64,000 nt of DNA from Bacteroides sp. (GTDB taxonomy: Bacteria > Bacteroidota > Bacteroidia > Bacteroidales > Muribaculaceae). Position numbers and translations under genes: made by a program. The notes beneath the pieces were generated by a model that worked only from the letters and a program-made list of their open reading frames with translations, ran no database searches and was not told the origin of the DNA. Shown here piece after piece: positions 33,320 through 43,149 of this stretch. Each line of letters starts with the position of its first letter. Within the stretch, counting starts at the first letter, position 1. The stretch lies in contig JAAVDO010000004.1 of assembly GCA_014801735.1 (NCBI GenBank), positions 1-64,000 of the forward strand. Direction: 5' to 3'.

Positions 33320-34358
33320 AAACCAGACCTTGCTGCGACCGGCGGGCGCCGACATTGCCGTTGTGATCCTGAACTGGAACGGCCGACGGCTGCTTGAGGA
33401 GTTTCTGCCCTCGGTAGTGGCTGCATCTTCGCCACGGGCCTGTATAGCCGTGGCCGACAACGGCTCGACCGATGACTCTCTGGAGTGGCTCGCTGCCAAT
33501 TATCCTGACGTGGGCAGAATACGTTTTGCAGAGAACCACGGCTTTGCAGGGGGATATAACCATGTGGCCGATATAGTTGCCGGAGCGGGATTTCCCTATT
33601 TGCTGCTACTCAACAGCGATGTGGCCGTCACTCCGGGATGGATCGACACGCTTTACGACTTCATGCAGACTCACCCCGACGTAGGTGCCTGTCAGCCCAA
33701 GCTGCGTGCTTACCGCGACAAGACCAGCTTTGAGTATGCGGGTGCTTCGGGCGGATTCATCGACCGCAACGGTTATCCATATTGCCGGGGAAGGATATTC
33801 GACACATGTGAGACTGACACAGGTCAGTATGACGAACCCATGACGGTAGACTGGGCATCGGGCGCTGCGTTGCTTGTCAGGACCGAGCTATATCAGAAAG
33901 CTGGTGGACTTGACAGCTCGTTTTTCGCCCACATGGAAGAAATTGACCTTTGCTGGCGCATCAGGCGCATGGGCTACAAGATAGCTGTGGTTCCGTCGGC
34001 GGTGGTATATCATCTCGGGGGCGGCAGTCTGCCTCCGTCTGATCCGCGGAAGACCTATCTCAACTTCCGCAACAATCTGCTGATGCTCTACAAGAATCTT
34101 CCGGCCCGCGGACGAACGCGCCGACTGATCTGGCGCCGCATACTCGACACCGCAGCCTGGGCCCGGTTCTTAGCCTCGGGTCAGTGGGGGAGTGCATCGG
34201 CGATAGTCAGAGCCCACAGAGATTTCTCTCGAATGTCACGCGACATTAATCCCCGCCCGGCCGCCGACGGCACAGGTTCCGATACCCGCGACCGGCCCGA
34301 CATACTTGTGGAATACTATCTGAAAGGTGTAAGGAAATTCTCGGATCTGAAACACTGA
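33303..34358 (+). CDS. Glycosyltransferase family 2 (rhamnosyltransferase-like)
   Basis: A 351-residue GT-A enzyme. It starts VVILNWNGRRLLEEFLPSV, with ADNGSTDDSLEWL (nucleotide-binding aspartate), LLLNSDVAVTPGW (DxD-like NSD) and HMEEIDLCWRIRRMGYKIAVVP, the ED-acceptor block of rhamnosyltransferase-type GT2 proteins. The ATG at 33303 was chosen; the longer frame to 33195 lies within the acyltransferase gene. Cytoplasmic face of the inner membrane. Coupled by overlap to the acyltransferase, hinting at a lipid-linked acceptor (inference). A hairpin terminator follows. Confidence 0.88.
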   Translation: MKTDTENQTLLRPAGADIAVVILNWNGRRLLEEFLPSVVAASSPRACIAVADNGSTDDSLEWLAANYPDVGRIRFAENHGFAGGYNHVADIVAGAGFPYLLLLNSDVAVTPGWIDTLYDFMQTHPDVGACQPKLRAYRDKTSFEYAGASGGFIDRNGYPYCRGRIFDTCETDTGQYDEPMTVDWASGAALLVRTELYQKAGGLDSSFFAHMEEIDLCWRIRRMGYKIAVVPSAVVYHLGGGSLPPSDPRKTYLNFRNNLLMLYKNLPARGRTRRLIWRRILDTAAWARFLASGQWGSASAIVRAHRDFSRMSRDINPRPAADGTGSDTRDRPDILVEYYLKGVRKFSDLKH

Positions 34359-34451
34359 TTAGCATTCAAGTCAGATTTAGCGGCAGATGTAATCAGATTT
34401 TGCGACAGATCTTATGATGCGGAGCAAAAAGATTCAACCCTATAAACAAGA

Positions 34452-34493
34452 GTTCCCGGACGGTTTCTCGATTTCGAGTTTCCGTCCGGGAAC
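34452..34493. terminator. Bidirectional hairpin terminator
   Basis: A 12-base perfect stem (GTTCCCGGACGG, 34452-34463, with 34482-34493) plus an inner CTCG/CGAG stem and a GTTTTAT tail, between convergent GT2 and SusD genes. Confidence 0.8.
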
Positions 34494-34525
34494 GTTTTAT
34501 GGATTATCCCTTACGAGCTGGTCCA

Positions 34526-36268
34526 TCAGTGGGTGATGACGCCCGAGTTGTCGGTGGGATTCTGGGTCAGGGTGCCGGGATATGCGTTGATAGCGTTCTG
34601 CGGGATGTAGTAAACCACGCGATACTCCGTAGCGGGGATCTCCTCAGCCTGGTTGTGCGGGCCGGGGAAGTGACGGGTCAGAGTGCCGCCGTTGCGGAAC
34701 ACGTCGTAACTTCTTTCAGCCTGATAAGCCAGCTCGAGGGTACGCTCCTTGTCGATGCGCTCGGCTGCGTTACCGGCGTTGAGGCTCTCATAACCGCCGT
34801 TGATGATGGCGCGGTTGCGGATTATGTTGAGGTCCTGAAGAGCGTTGCCATACTGACCGAGCTTGGCGTAAGCCTCTGCACGGTTCAGATATACCTCGGC
34901 CAGACGCGAGATAACCGGCGAATGGAGGTGTGAATCCTCACCCTCGCGCGAGCACTTGGTGATGTAGAACTGCGGATATACGCGGTTGAGGGTGATATAG
35001 TCGTCGATGAAACCGTTTACGGTCTGAGTTGTACCGCCATTAGGAGTATAGGTGATCGAGTAGATATCCTGATCAGCGTTTACGGGGGTCAGAGGATAGG
35101 TCTTGTCGCCCTCGACAGCCTCGACAGGAACACCGTTGCTGTTGCGACGGATGTCGAGCTGAACGTAATTCTGGATTGTCGGGGTGTCCCATACTACGAA
35201 ACGGATAACCTCGCGGCCCGGCTCATAGGTAGGCTCGATGAAGGCAGCGCGGGCGTCGCTCAGATAGTAGTGATCCTCGCGCCAGTCGTTACGGCCGGTC
35301 TCGTTGAGAAGGTCGATATATTTTGCCGAAGCAAACATCTCGCCCCAGCCCATGCCGCCGATGTTGGCATACATACCGCCTACACCATAGTAGTGGTCGT
35401 AGCCTGAATATTCCGAAGCGATGCGCTTTACTACGAAAATAGCCTCGGGGTTGTTTTCAGGCAGGATGGTGGGATAAACCATGAGCTGATCGCGGCTCAC
35501 CAGTGAGTAGTTGCCCGAGTTGATAACCTTGTCGGAATATTCAACGGCGAGCTTGGCATACTCGGTGTTGGGCTGCTCGTAGGTACCGCTCATGTAAAGG
35601 TAAACGCGCGACAGCATAGCCTGGGCAGCGCCCTTCGATGCATAGCCGGGACCTTTATCGATGGTCATGAGCGACTCGGCTTTCTTCAGGTCGTTGATCA
35701 CCTGCTGATAGGTCTCGGCAACGGTTGCGCGGTCCTCGAAAGCCATGTCGGTCACGTTTTCGGGCGTACCGTTGACGATAGGCACGCCGAGGTTCTTTTC
35801 CGGAGCCTGATAGTAGGGACGGCCGTAAGCGCGCACGAAGTAGAAGTAGAGCATGCCGCGAACATAGTAGCACTCGCCTATAGCATTGTCGATGGTGGCC
35901 GACTTGCCTTCCTCAAGCATGTTGATGATGTTCGAAGCCTGGGCGATACCCTTGTAGCCGTAGTCCCAGAAGTTCTGCAGACGGTAGTTGTTGGGGGTGC
36001 GGGCAAACGAGATGAATTCGAAGAACGCGTCGGTCGAGTTACCGCGGATCATCATGTTGTCACCGGCATACTCGCCGCAGCGGTGCATGGGGTCAGACCA
36101 TGCTTTGAGCTGGGCATAGACGCCGTTCATCAGGGCGTCGAGCGAACCCTCGGGATTGGCAGTGATCTGCTCGGCCGACATGGAGCCGTAGGGCAGACGC
36201 TCAACATCGCACGACGATGTAGCAAGCAGAGCGGCTGCTGCCAGGGTTGCAGTCAATATCTTTTTCAT
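34526..36268 (-). CDS. SusD/RagB-family nutrient-binding lipoprotein
   Basis: A 580-residue SusD-like surface lipoprotein. The lipobox LATSSC places the lipidated cysteine at C20. The tetratricopeptide-like helices of the SusD fold are visible (SLDALMNGVYAQLKAW, ECYYVRGMLYFYFVRAYG, ISRLAEVYLNRAEAYAKLGQ), followed by the ALQDLNIIRNRA and ERTLELAYQAERSYDVFRNG C-terminal blocks. It binds a glycan or peptide at the cell surface and caps the SusC channel. It lies 19 bases downstream of the susC gene. No hydrolase is adjacent, so the ligand is unknown. Confidence 0.93.
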   Translation of the reverse strand: MKKILTATLAAAALLATSSCDVERLPYGSMSAEQITANPEGSLDALMNGVYAQLKAWSDPMHRCGEYAGDNMMIRGNSTDAFFEFISFARTPNNYRLQNFWDYGYKGIAQASNIINMLEEGKSATIDNAIGECYYVRGMLYFYFVRAYGRPYYQAPEKNLGVPIVNGTPENVTDMAFEDRATVAETYQQVINDLKKAESLMTIDKGPGYASKGAAQAMLSRVYLYMSGTYEQPNTEYAKLAVEYSDKVINSGNYSLVSRDQLMVYPTILPENNPEAIFVVKRIASEYSGYDHYYGVGGMYANIGGMGWGEMFASAKYIDLLNETGRNDWREDHYYLSDARAAFIEPTYEPGREVIRFVVWDTPTIQNYVQLDIRRNSNGVPVEAVEGDKTYPLTPVNADQDIYSITYTPNGGTTQTVNGFIDDYITLNRVYPQFYITKCSREGEDSHLHSPVISRLAEVYLNRAEAYAKLGQYGNALQDLNIIRNRAIINGGYESLNAGNAAERIDKERTLELAYQAERSYDVFRNGGTLTRHFPGPHNQAEEIPATEYRVVYYIPQNAINAYPGTLTQNPTDNSGVITH

Positions 36269-36287
36269 GTGATTGATTTCTTAAAGA

Positions 36288-39200
36288 TTAGAGAGTGATG
36301 TTGATACCGAGCGAGAAGCGGCGAACCGAGGGATAAACCGAAGCGCCGGTTGTGCCCACTACAGAACCATTAGATGCGGGGAGTTCGGGATCCACGCCAG
36401 AATACTTGGTAACGGTGAAGAGGTTCTCGGCGCTGAGCGAAACGCGCAGGTTGGAGATGCCATACTGGCGCACCTGATTGATGGTGTAGCCGATCGAGAG
36501 GCTGCGGAGTTTCAGGAAGTCGGCGTCCTCAAGGAAGCGCGACGAAGCGTTGTTACCTTTGTCGGAGTTGTTGTATTTTGCAACGGGGTGGGTAGCTACG
36601 TCGCCGGGTTTCTCCCAACGGCTCCAGCCCTTCTGCAGCTTCATCTGGTTGCGGTCGCAGTATGCGCCGTCCGAGTCATATTCGATACGCGAGTAGTTGA
36701 AGATCTTGCCGCCTACCGAGAAGCCGAAGTTGGCGTTGAGGTCGAGCTGTTTCCAGCGCAGCGAGGTATTGAAGCCTCCGTAGAAGTCGGGAGCTACGTT
36801 GCCGATCTTGTAGTAAGATGCCTTGGCATAGTTTTCGGTGATGACCTTGTTGCCGTCCTCATCGTCCATATACCACTGGGGAGCACCGTTTTCGGGGTTA
36901 ACGCCGGCCCACTCCTTCAGGTAGTAGGTGTCGACGGGTTCGCCCACCTCGAGGATGCGGTTTGCAGAGCCTGCGATGCCCGAGCCGTCGCCGATGATCA
37001 CGGGCTTAACCTCGTAAGTTCCGTCGGCGTTCTTCTGGGCGTAGAGGTCGCGAAGTTCGTTCTTGTTGGTGGTGAAGTTGGTCTCCACGGTCCAGGTCCA
37101 GTCGCGGGTAGCGATAATGTCGCCGCCGATGGTAAACTCGAAACCACGGTTGCGCATCTTGCCGATGTTGCGGTAGATCGATGTCACACCTACCAGACCG
37201 GTCACGGGCACGGCGTAGATCACGTTGTCGGTCGACTTGTTATACCAGTCGGCGTTGATGCGCAGACGGTCGTTGAAGAAGTTGGCGTCGACACCTACAC
37301 CGGCGGTGAAGGTGCGCTCCCACGTGAGGTCTTTGTTACCGATCTGAGCGATAAGTGCACCGGCCTGGCCCTGATAGTTGACACCTACGTTATAGAGGTC
37401 ATACTGGGGATAGAGCGAGTTGGGACGGTTACCTACGCTACCGTATGATGCACGGAGCTTCAGGAAGCTTACCCATGGAGCGTTGAACCAGCTCTCGCGG
37501 TTGATGATCCAGCCACCGCTGACGCTGTAGAGGTTGCCCCAGCGCTTACCGAGGTTGGAGGCACCGTCGCGACGGAAGCCGGCCTCGAGGAGGTACTTGT
37601 TGTCGTATCCGTAGTTCCACTTGGTGAAGTACGACTCTACGGCCCATTCGCTGATACCGCCGCTGACAGCCTCGGGAACGGCGGTAACGTCGATCACCTG
37701 GAATCCGGGAACGAAACCTGTACCGGTTGCGCTCATGTAGGTGTACTTATAGTCCTTATACTCGTAAGCGAGCATACCGTCAACACGGTGCTTGCCGCCG
37801 AAAATGTGGTTGATGAATATCTTCTGGTTGGTCGACTTGCGGACAACGTCTGAGCTCCACTCGTAGATACGGCCGTCTACGTTCTGACCGCCCACCGAAC
37901 GCGGGTCGGTGTAGGAGTGTGTCTTATACTGGTTGAAGCGGTAGGAGTTTACGCTCTGCCATTTCAGCCACGAGGTGAACTGAACGTCGAAGTCGAAGCT
38001 GCCGTTGAACTCGTAGTTTACAGAAGTGCCTTCGTTGCCGGCCTCCAGGTCGTTGAGATAGTTGTTGGCCTGTGAGTTAACCCATCCGCTGTAACGGTTG
38101 GGTACCAGATTGCCGTCTGCGTCGTAGGGGGAGTCCCAGGGAAGCATCGAGTACATGGCCGATACAGAGTACTGGCGGTCCTTGATGTCGCGGCGCGAAC
38201 CGTAGACAGTAGGACGGATCGAGAGGAAGCGGTAAGGCTTGAAGTCGGTGTTGGCGCGGAACGAGTATTTCTCGAACTTGTAGCCTTTCACAGCACCGTC
38301 CTCATCATAGTAACCCAGCGAGAAGTATGAGCTGAGCTTGTCGCTGCCACCCGAGATGCTCACGTGGTAGTCCTGCGAGAAACCGGTGTGGGAGGCGAGC
38401 TTCCACCAGTCGAAGTTGTCGTTACGCAGTTCGGGAGTCCAACGGGTGAAGCGGATGGCGTCGGCATTCTGGAATGAAGCGTAGTAGTCGTAGAGCTCGG
38501 CACCGTTCATCACCTCGAGGTTACCGTTGTCGAGGTTCGAGATACCGAGTTTGATCGATGCGCTGGCTTTCATGTCGCCCGATTTACCCTTTTTGGTTGT
38601 AACGACAACAACTCCGTTGGCACCGTCAGAACCGTAGATGGCTGTCGAGGCTGCATCCTTAAGAATAGTCATCGACTCAACGTCGTCGGGGTTCAGGTCG
38701 CCTGAGCCTGTGCCGACGATAACACCGTCGATAACCCAGATAGGAGCGGTGGTGCCCGACAGAGAGGCCTGACCACGGATCACTACGGCAGCGCCTGAGC
38801 CGGGCTGACCCGAACCGGGAGCTACATAAACACCGGAAACCTTACCGTTAAGCATGTTGGCAAGGTTGGGAGTGGTGACGTCTTTCAGTTTCTCATCCTT
38901 GATGCTGGTGAGAGCACCCGTGAGACTTTCCTTTGACTGCACTGTATAGCCGAGCACAACGACCTCGTCGAGCTTAGTTGCGTTGGTATCGAGCTTGATT
39001 GTGACGGGCTGACCGTTCCACACGGCGCTCACATCGTTGTAGCCGATGAAGGTGACTATAAGCTTCTGACCGGGCTTCACGCCGTCGAGTTTGAAACGTC
39101 CGTCAATATCGGTTGAAGTAGCTTTAGTCGGATTTTCAGCCACTTTAACAGTCGCTCCTGCAAGCGGTTCGCCTTGTTCGTCGAGCACTATACCTGTGCA

Positions 39201-39325
39201 GGTTGTCTGCGGATCTGCGGGAGCTACGGCTTCGTAACTCCCCCCCCCTCAGCGGCTTGCGCTGCTGGAGCACCGACTGCAAGAAGAGCGGCGGCCGAAA
39301 AGACCGAGAGATACTTTCTCTTCAT
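36288..39325 (-). pseudogene. SusC/RagA TonB-dependent transporter, frameshifted at poly-G (possible phase switch)
   Basis: Start ATG at 39323-39325 encodes a signal peptide (MKRKYLSVFSAAALLAVG, APAAQA cleavage region), then a run of nine G (39240-39248 on the plus strand as C) shifts the frame to an early TAG about 33 codons in. Adding one G restores a continuous 1012-residue SusC: carboxypeptidase-like domain (EGGGSYEAVAP, VLDEQGEPLAGATV), TonB plug (DEVVVLGYTVQSKESLTGAL, NMLNGKVSGVYV, WVIDGVIVG) and a 22-strand barrel ending VRRFSLGINITL. No useful alternative start gives an exported protein. The promoter, leader and susD are intact, so slipped-strand switching is more likely than decay; sequencing error is the main alternative. 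Confidence 0.85.
39240..39248 (-). repeat. Homopolymeric G9 tract in susC
   Basis: Nine consecutive C on the plus strand (G on the coding strand), right after the signal-peptide codons of susC. The reading frame is correct with 10 (or 7) bases and off with 9. Confidence 0.9.
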
Positions 39326-39383
39326 TTAAAAGTGTTTTAGTTAATGATTGGTAGATTGATTAATTTGCATGGTTAGATATTTA

Positions 39384-39414
39384 CAAAGGTAGACACTTTA
39401 TTGCATTTTGCAAA
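39384..39414 (-). promoter_or_regulatory. Consensus promoter for susC-susD
   Basis: Minus-strand TTTG (39411-39414), 19 bases, TACCTTTG (39384-39391), giving a leader of about 53 bases before the susC ATG at 39325. Confidence 0.72.
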
Positions 39415-39434
39415 TTTTTTTAACTATAAAATGA

Positions 39435-39472
39435 AAAAGCGTGACACCTTTGTTGCAAGGTGCCACGCTTTT
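39435..39472 (-). terminator. Terminator after sugar nucleotidyltransferase gene
   Basis: Stem AAAAGCGTGACACCTT (39435-39450) with 39457-39472, one mismatch; on the minus strand it is followed by TTTCATTTT, 18 bases past the stop codon. Confidence 0.8.
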
Positions 39473-39490
39473 AGAATTTTTTGACCCTAT

Positions 39491-40393
39491 TTAAAAGAGC
39501 TTTTCGGGATATTCTCCGTTTTCGTGGAGTTCGGCGAATTTGGCTACCACACCGGGGCGATCGGCAGCATAAGTCACGCCAAACCATTTTGAGTCAGTGT
39601 CGAGCACTTTTACGCTTGCCTCGCCCGAGTGGATCAGGGTGTCGATTGCAAGAGGAATAAAGAATTCGCTCTTCGGAGTGTTGATATCCTTGTCGAGGAA
39701 TTTCTTGAACTCACGCTCGCTAAAGTCGAAATAGTCGGGAGTGAATCCCCAGAGGTTCATCGACACGGGAGTCATCGGATCGAGCGTCTGTACCTCGCCG
39801 TTTTCGTCGGTGAAGGTGATGTTGCCTTTGTCGTCGTAGCTGATGGCGGTGCGTTCAACGACGCCGGTCAGTTTGCCGTCTTCGGTAGAGCAAACGCCAC
39901 GGGCTACAGATCCGTTTTCAGTCATGGTGTTGCCTACACGGAAACCAACCATGCAGTAGTCGCCTTTACCTTCGTGGGGACGTGAAAGCTCTTTTGCGAT
40001 AACCTCGAAAGCATTGCGGCCATAGAAGTCATCGGCGTTGATCACGGCGAAAGGCTCCTTGATGGCATCTTTACCCATCAGCACGGCGTGGTTGGTGCCC
40101 CAGGGTTTGGTACGGTCGGCAGGACAGGTGTATCCTTCGGGCAGTGCGTCGATCGACTGGAAAACTACCTCGGTGGGGATGTGACCTTCATATTTGCTGA
40201 GAACGATCTTGCGGAAGTCGTCCTCGAAGTCTTTGCGGATAACGAATACAACCTTGCCGAAGCCGGCTTTCATGGCGTCGTAGATTGAGTAGTCCATGAT
40301 AGTCTCTCCGTGGGGGCCGAGAGTGTCGAGCTGCTTCAGGCCGCCATAACGGCTACCCATGCCGGCAGCAAGTACGAAAAGTGTAGGTTTCAT
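39491..40393 (-). CDS. Sugar nucleotidyltransferase family protein
   Basis: A 300-residue NTP-transferase. N-terminal LAAGMGSRYGGLKQLDTLGP is the nucleotide-binding loop, with FAVINADDFYGRNAF near residue 117 supplying the metal-binding aspartates, and the family's FFIPLAIDTLI segment near 246. The exact sugar-phosphate substrate cannot be read; similar Bacteroidetes genes are annotated only as nucleotidyltransferase. It lies 35 bases downstream of galM on the same strand, which suggests a role in hexose activation after mutarotation (inference). Confidence 0.85.
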   Translation of the reverse strand: MKPTLFVLAAGMGSRYGGLKQLDTLGPHGETIMDYSIYDAMKAGFGKVVFVIRKDFEDDFRKIVLSKYEGHIPTEVVFQSIDALPEGYTCPADRTKPWGTNHAVLMGKDAIKEPFAVINADDFYGRNAFEVIAKELSRPHEGKGDYCMVGFRVGNTMTENGSVARGVCSTEDGKLTGVVERTAISYDDKGNITFTDENGEVQTLDPMTPVSMNLWGFTPDYFDFSEREFKKFLDKDINTPKSEFFIPLAIDTLIHSGEASVKVLDTDSKWFGVTYAADRPGVVAKFAELHENGEYPEKLF

Positions 40394-40428
40394 AAGAAGG
40401 GTATGTTTGATTGTAGATTTCGGTTGAG

Positions 40429-41475
40429 TCAGGCGATTGTCGAGAATCCGAACACGATGGTCTCGTCAAGGCTCTCGCCGGGGCGGAGCAGGGTGGAGGG
40501 CAGCTGCGGCTGGTTTGGAGCGTCTGGGGTGTGCTGACACTCGATGGCTATGCCGTCGTAGTCGTTCATCGAACGGCCGCTCTTGTTTTCGGGCGATCCG
40601 GCGAGCCAGTTACCGCCATACACCTGTGCGGCGGGCTGTGTGGTTTCAACGGTCAGCACGCGGCCCGATTTCGGGCTTGTCAGCACGGCCACCTCCTGAA
40701 GTTTACCCTTTTCGTAGTCGTCTACCATCCAGCAGTTGTCATAACCCTTGCCGTAGCGCAGGGCAGGGAAATCCTCGCCCATATCCTTTCCGAAGGGTTT
40801 CGGCTCGGTGAAGTCCATGGGTGTGCCGCCCACGGGAGCTATCTCGCCGGTCGGTATCAGGGTCTCGTCGGTAGGAAGGTAGTGAGAGGCTTTTATCTTG
40901 AGAACGTGGTCGAGCGCACTGCCGGCACCCTCGCCGTCAAGGTTCCAGTAAGCGTGGTTGGTGAGGTTGACAACGGTGGGCTTGCCTTCTACTTCGGCGT
41001 GTAGCTTCAGTGTGAGTTTGTTGTCGTCGCTCCATGTGTAGGTGGCGCGTGCCAGCAGGTCGCCGGGATAGCCTTCCTCGCCGTCGGCCGAGCGATATTC
41101 CATCACTACGCTGTTGCCGTCGGTGTGGCCGGTCCATATTCTGTTCTGAAATCCCTCCGGACCACCGTGAAGGGCGTTGGGCCCGTTGTTGATCGCAAGG
41201 GTATATTCTTCGCCGTCGATCGAGAAGTGGCCCCGGGCTATGCGGTTGGCGTAGCGTCCGGGCACCTTGCCGGCGCATGGACCGTCGTAGAAGTAATCTT
41301 TCGGATCCGCGTAGCCCAGCACTACGTCGTCAAGCTTGCCATTGCGATCGGGCACTATCACCTTGACGATGCCGGCGCCGAGGGTCGAGAGGGTTACGCT
41401 CGCACCGCTCTTGTTGGTGAGGGTATATAGAGTGATGACGCCTTTAGGCGATTCGATGGATGTCTGTTCTATCAT
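40429..41475 (-). CDS. galM: Aldose 1-epimerase (galactose mutarotase)
   Basis: A 348-residue beta-sandwich protein. Seen: VVLGYADPKDYF, PGRYANRIARGHFSIDGEEY, GGPEGFQNRIW with the catalytic-site histidine region, VVNLTNHAYWNLDG with the general-acid histidine near residue 172, and GIAIECQHTPDAPNQPQLPS where the catalytic glutamate lies. It interconverts alpha and beta anomers of galactose or glucose. The ATG at 41473-41475 is used; a TTG ten codons upstream lies in the promoter box. Operon with the nucleotidyltransferase. Confidence 0.92.
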   Translation of the reverse strand: MIEQTSIESPKGVITLYTLTNKSGASVTLSTLGAGIVKVIVPDRNGKLDDVVLGYADPKDYFYDGPCAGKVPGRYANRIARGHFSIDGEEYTLAINNGPNALHGGPEGFQNRIWTGHTDGNSVVMEYRSADGEEGYPGDLLARATYTWSDDNKLTLKLHAEVEGKPTVVNLTNHAYWNLDGEGAGSALDHVLKIKASHYLPTDETLIPTGEIAPVGGTPMDFTEPKPFGKDMGEDFPALRYGKGYDNCWMVDDYEKGKLQEVAVLTSPKSGRVLTVETTQPAAQVYGGNWLAGSPENKSGRSMNDYDGIAIECQHTPDAPNQPQLPSTLLRPGESLDETIVFGFSTIA

Positions 41476-41502
41476 GATAGGTCTGTTTGAGGTAAGTGAT
41501 GG

Positions 41503-41510
41503 CAAATTTA
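41503..41510 (-). promoter_or_regulatory. -7 box for galM operon
   Basis: TAAATTTG on the minus strand, 27 bases upstream of the galM ATG; no clear -33 partner. Confidence 0.5.
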
Positions 41511-41548
41511 TTAAAAAATTGTGTTATCTGCCTCAATTATTCAGAATT

Positions 41549-42673
41549 TTATTTTGACTCGGCGGCGATTTCGGTGGTTTCGGCCGGACGGGTGACAGGA
41601 CGGTACATGGCTTTTGCCACGGCATCCTCAAGCTGGGCGCCGGTCAGGTCGCGGGCTACTATCGTGCCTTCGGGATCAAACAGGATTATGCATGGAATCG
41701 ACGAGATGCCGTAGACGTCGGTGGCTATGCGCTGGGTGCCGATTATCTGATTCCAGGGCAGCTTGTGGGTCTCGATAGCTTTGCGGGTAGCATCGTTCTC
41801 GTCCCATACGGCCACGCCCAGAATCTCCAGGCCCTTGTCGGCATAGGCGTTGTAGATACGCTTCAGGGTTTCGGTCTCGCGGATGCAGGGGCCGCACCAG
41901 CTTGCCCAGAAGTCAACCAGCGTGTAGTGGCCTTTGCCAACGTGGTCGCTCAGGCGGCTGGTTACTCCGTCGGTCGTCACCTCAAAGTCCTTGAACTTCT
42001 TACCGGGCATAGTCTCGGCTTTGAGACGCATGGCGTCGCGCAGACGGCTCAGGCGTATGCCGGGTTTGATGGCGGGATAGGCGGCCATGAGCGAGTCGAG
42101 GCCCGCGGGTGTCTGCTCATATCCTTCCTGAAGCAGGAGATATTCGCCAAGGGGATTGTGCTGGTTTGCGGCGATAGCCTTCGAGGTCAGGTCACGGTAA
42201 GCCTTCAGCGCTCCCATACGTGTCGCCAGAGCCACGGAATCGGGTGTAATTTCGCCGGTCTTGGCCTGACGGTAGATTTCCATCAGCGAGTCCTGAGTAG
42301 CCGCCAGAATTACGTAATCATTGTTCATGGGAGTGCCGGTCGCGGTGCGGGTCACGGAGTCGATGGTGATATCACCGGCTTCGAGGAATGCCAGACCGCG
42401 GCGCTTGCCGTCGATCAGCACTCTCACCACTCTCATGGTGTCCATGGTGCCTGAAAAAGCAGCCGCGCCGTTGGCTATGATCACCGAGTCGAGCTTGCGA
42501 TCGCTGTCGAAGTCGGTCATGTATGCCATCATTCCATCGTCGGCAGGGCCGGTGGGAAGTGTGAGGGTATATTCACCTCCGGTGGCCGAGGTATCGGCTG
42601 TCTTGGTGCCGGTGCATGATACAGCAGCCGAGGCTATCATTGCCGCGCAGGCTGCATAGATAAGTGCTTTCAT
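41549..42673 (-). CDS. TlpA-like thioredoxin lipoprotein with N-terminal DUF4369-like domain
   Basis: A 374-residue envelope lipoprotein. The lipobox SAAVSC puts the lipidated cysteine at C20. Residues about 30-130 form a beta-rich domain as in DUF4369 proteins, then helices, then a TlpA/AhpC-type thioredoxin domain (about 225-355) with active site FWASWCGPC and cis-proline loop GISSIPCIILF. Such proteins reduce disulfides in the periplasm and are numerous in Bacteroidales. It lies 31 bases downstream of the S4-domain gene. Confidence 0.88.
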   Translation of the reverse strand: MKALIYAACAAMIASAAVSCTGTKTADTSATGGEYTLTLPTGPADDGMMAYMTDFDSDRKLDSVIIANGAAAFSGTMDTMRVVRVLIDGKRRGLAFLEAGDITIDSVTRTATGTPMNNDYVILAATQDSLMEIYRQAKTGEITPDSVALATRMGALKAYRDLTSKAIAANQHNPLGEYLLLQEGYEQTPAGLDSLMAAYPAIKPGIRLSRLRDAMRLKAETMPGKKFKDFEVTTDGVTSRLSDHVGKGHYTLVDFWASWCGPCIRETETLKRIYNAYADKGLEILGVAVWDENDATRKAIETHKLPWNQIIGTQRIATDVYGISSIPCIILFDPEGTIVARDLTGAQLEDAVAKAMYRPVTRPAETTEIAAESK

Positions 42674-42704
42674 GGATTGTGATTGTTTGTCAATGGTTTG
42701 TGGT

Positions 42705-43139
42705 TTATTCTTCGTCCTCCTGATCGTCGAAATCGAAGTCCCAGCCGTCGTCGGAACCGAAATAAGCCTCCTCGGTGAAGCGGCTCAGTTCGCGGCCTTC
42801 GCGTTTGGTTGGACGGCCCAGACCTTTGCGGCGGTCAACGAATCCCGATATTTTCACTACCTCGAGTAGGTCGAGCTCCGATTTCGGGGTGACATTTTCC
42901 ATATATTCGGGCACGAGTTTGGCACCCAGGCGGTTTTCGGTCACGGCCTTGACGAGAAAGGAGTAAGTCACCGGCGGCTTGCGGACACACACGGTGTCAC
43001 CCGGCTTGACGGTGCGCGAGGGCTTCACAGCCACGCCACCCATGGTGACGCGCCCTTTCTTGCATGCTTCGGTGGCTATGGTGCGGGTCTTGAATATCCT
43101 GACGGCCCAGAGCCACTTGTCGATTCTTACTTCGTTCAT
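42705..43139 (-). CDS. RNA-binding S4 domain protein (Hsp15-like)
   Basis: A 144-residue protein. The S4 domain spans residues 3-60 (VRIDKWLWAVRIFKTRTIAT, GRVTMGGVAVKPSRTVKPGD), followed by a basic segment (DRRKGLGRPTKREGRELSRF) and a strongly acidic tail. Hsp15 (HslR) binds stalled 50S subunits carrying nascent chains. It lies ten bases downstream of pth, which also deals with stalled peptidyl-tRNA, so a ribosome-rescue pairing is plausible. Confidence 0.87.
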   Translation of the reverse strand: MNEVRIDKWLWAVRIFKTRTIATEACKKGRVTMGGVAVKPSRTVKPGDTVCVRKPPVTYSFLVKAVTENRLGAKLVPEYMENVTPKSELDLLEVVKISGFVDRRKGLGRPTKREGRELSRFTEEAYFGSDDGWDFDFDDQEDEE

Positions 43140-43149
43140 GTGGGCTGAA

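Noticed and set aside
36588..37448. Open frame of 286 codons opposite susC
   Set aside because: Repetitive Val/Gly/Asp composition is the mirror of susC codons; no start signals.
41765..42454. Open frame opposite the TlpA-like gene
   Set aside because: Antisense shadow; the TlpA-like gene has lipobox and WCGPC motif.
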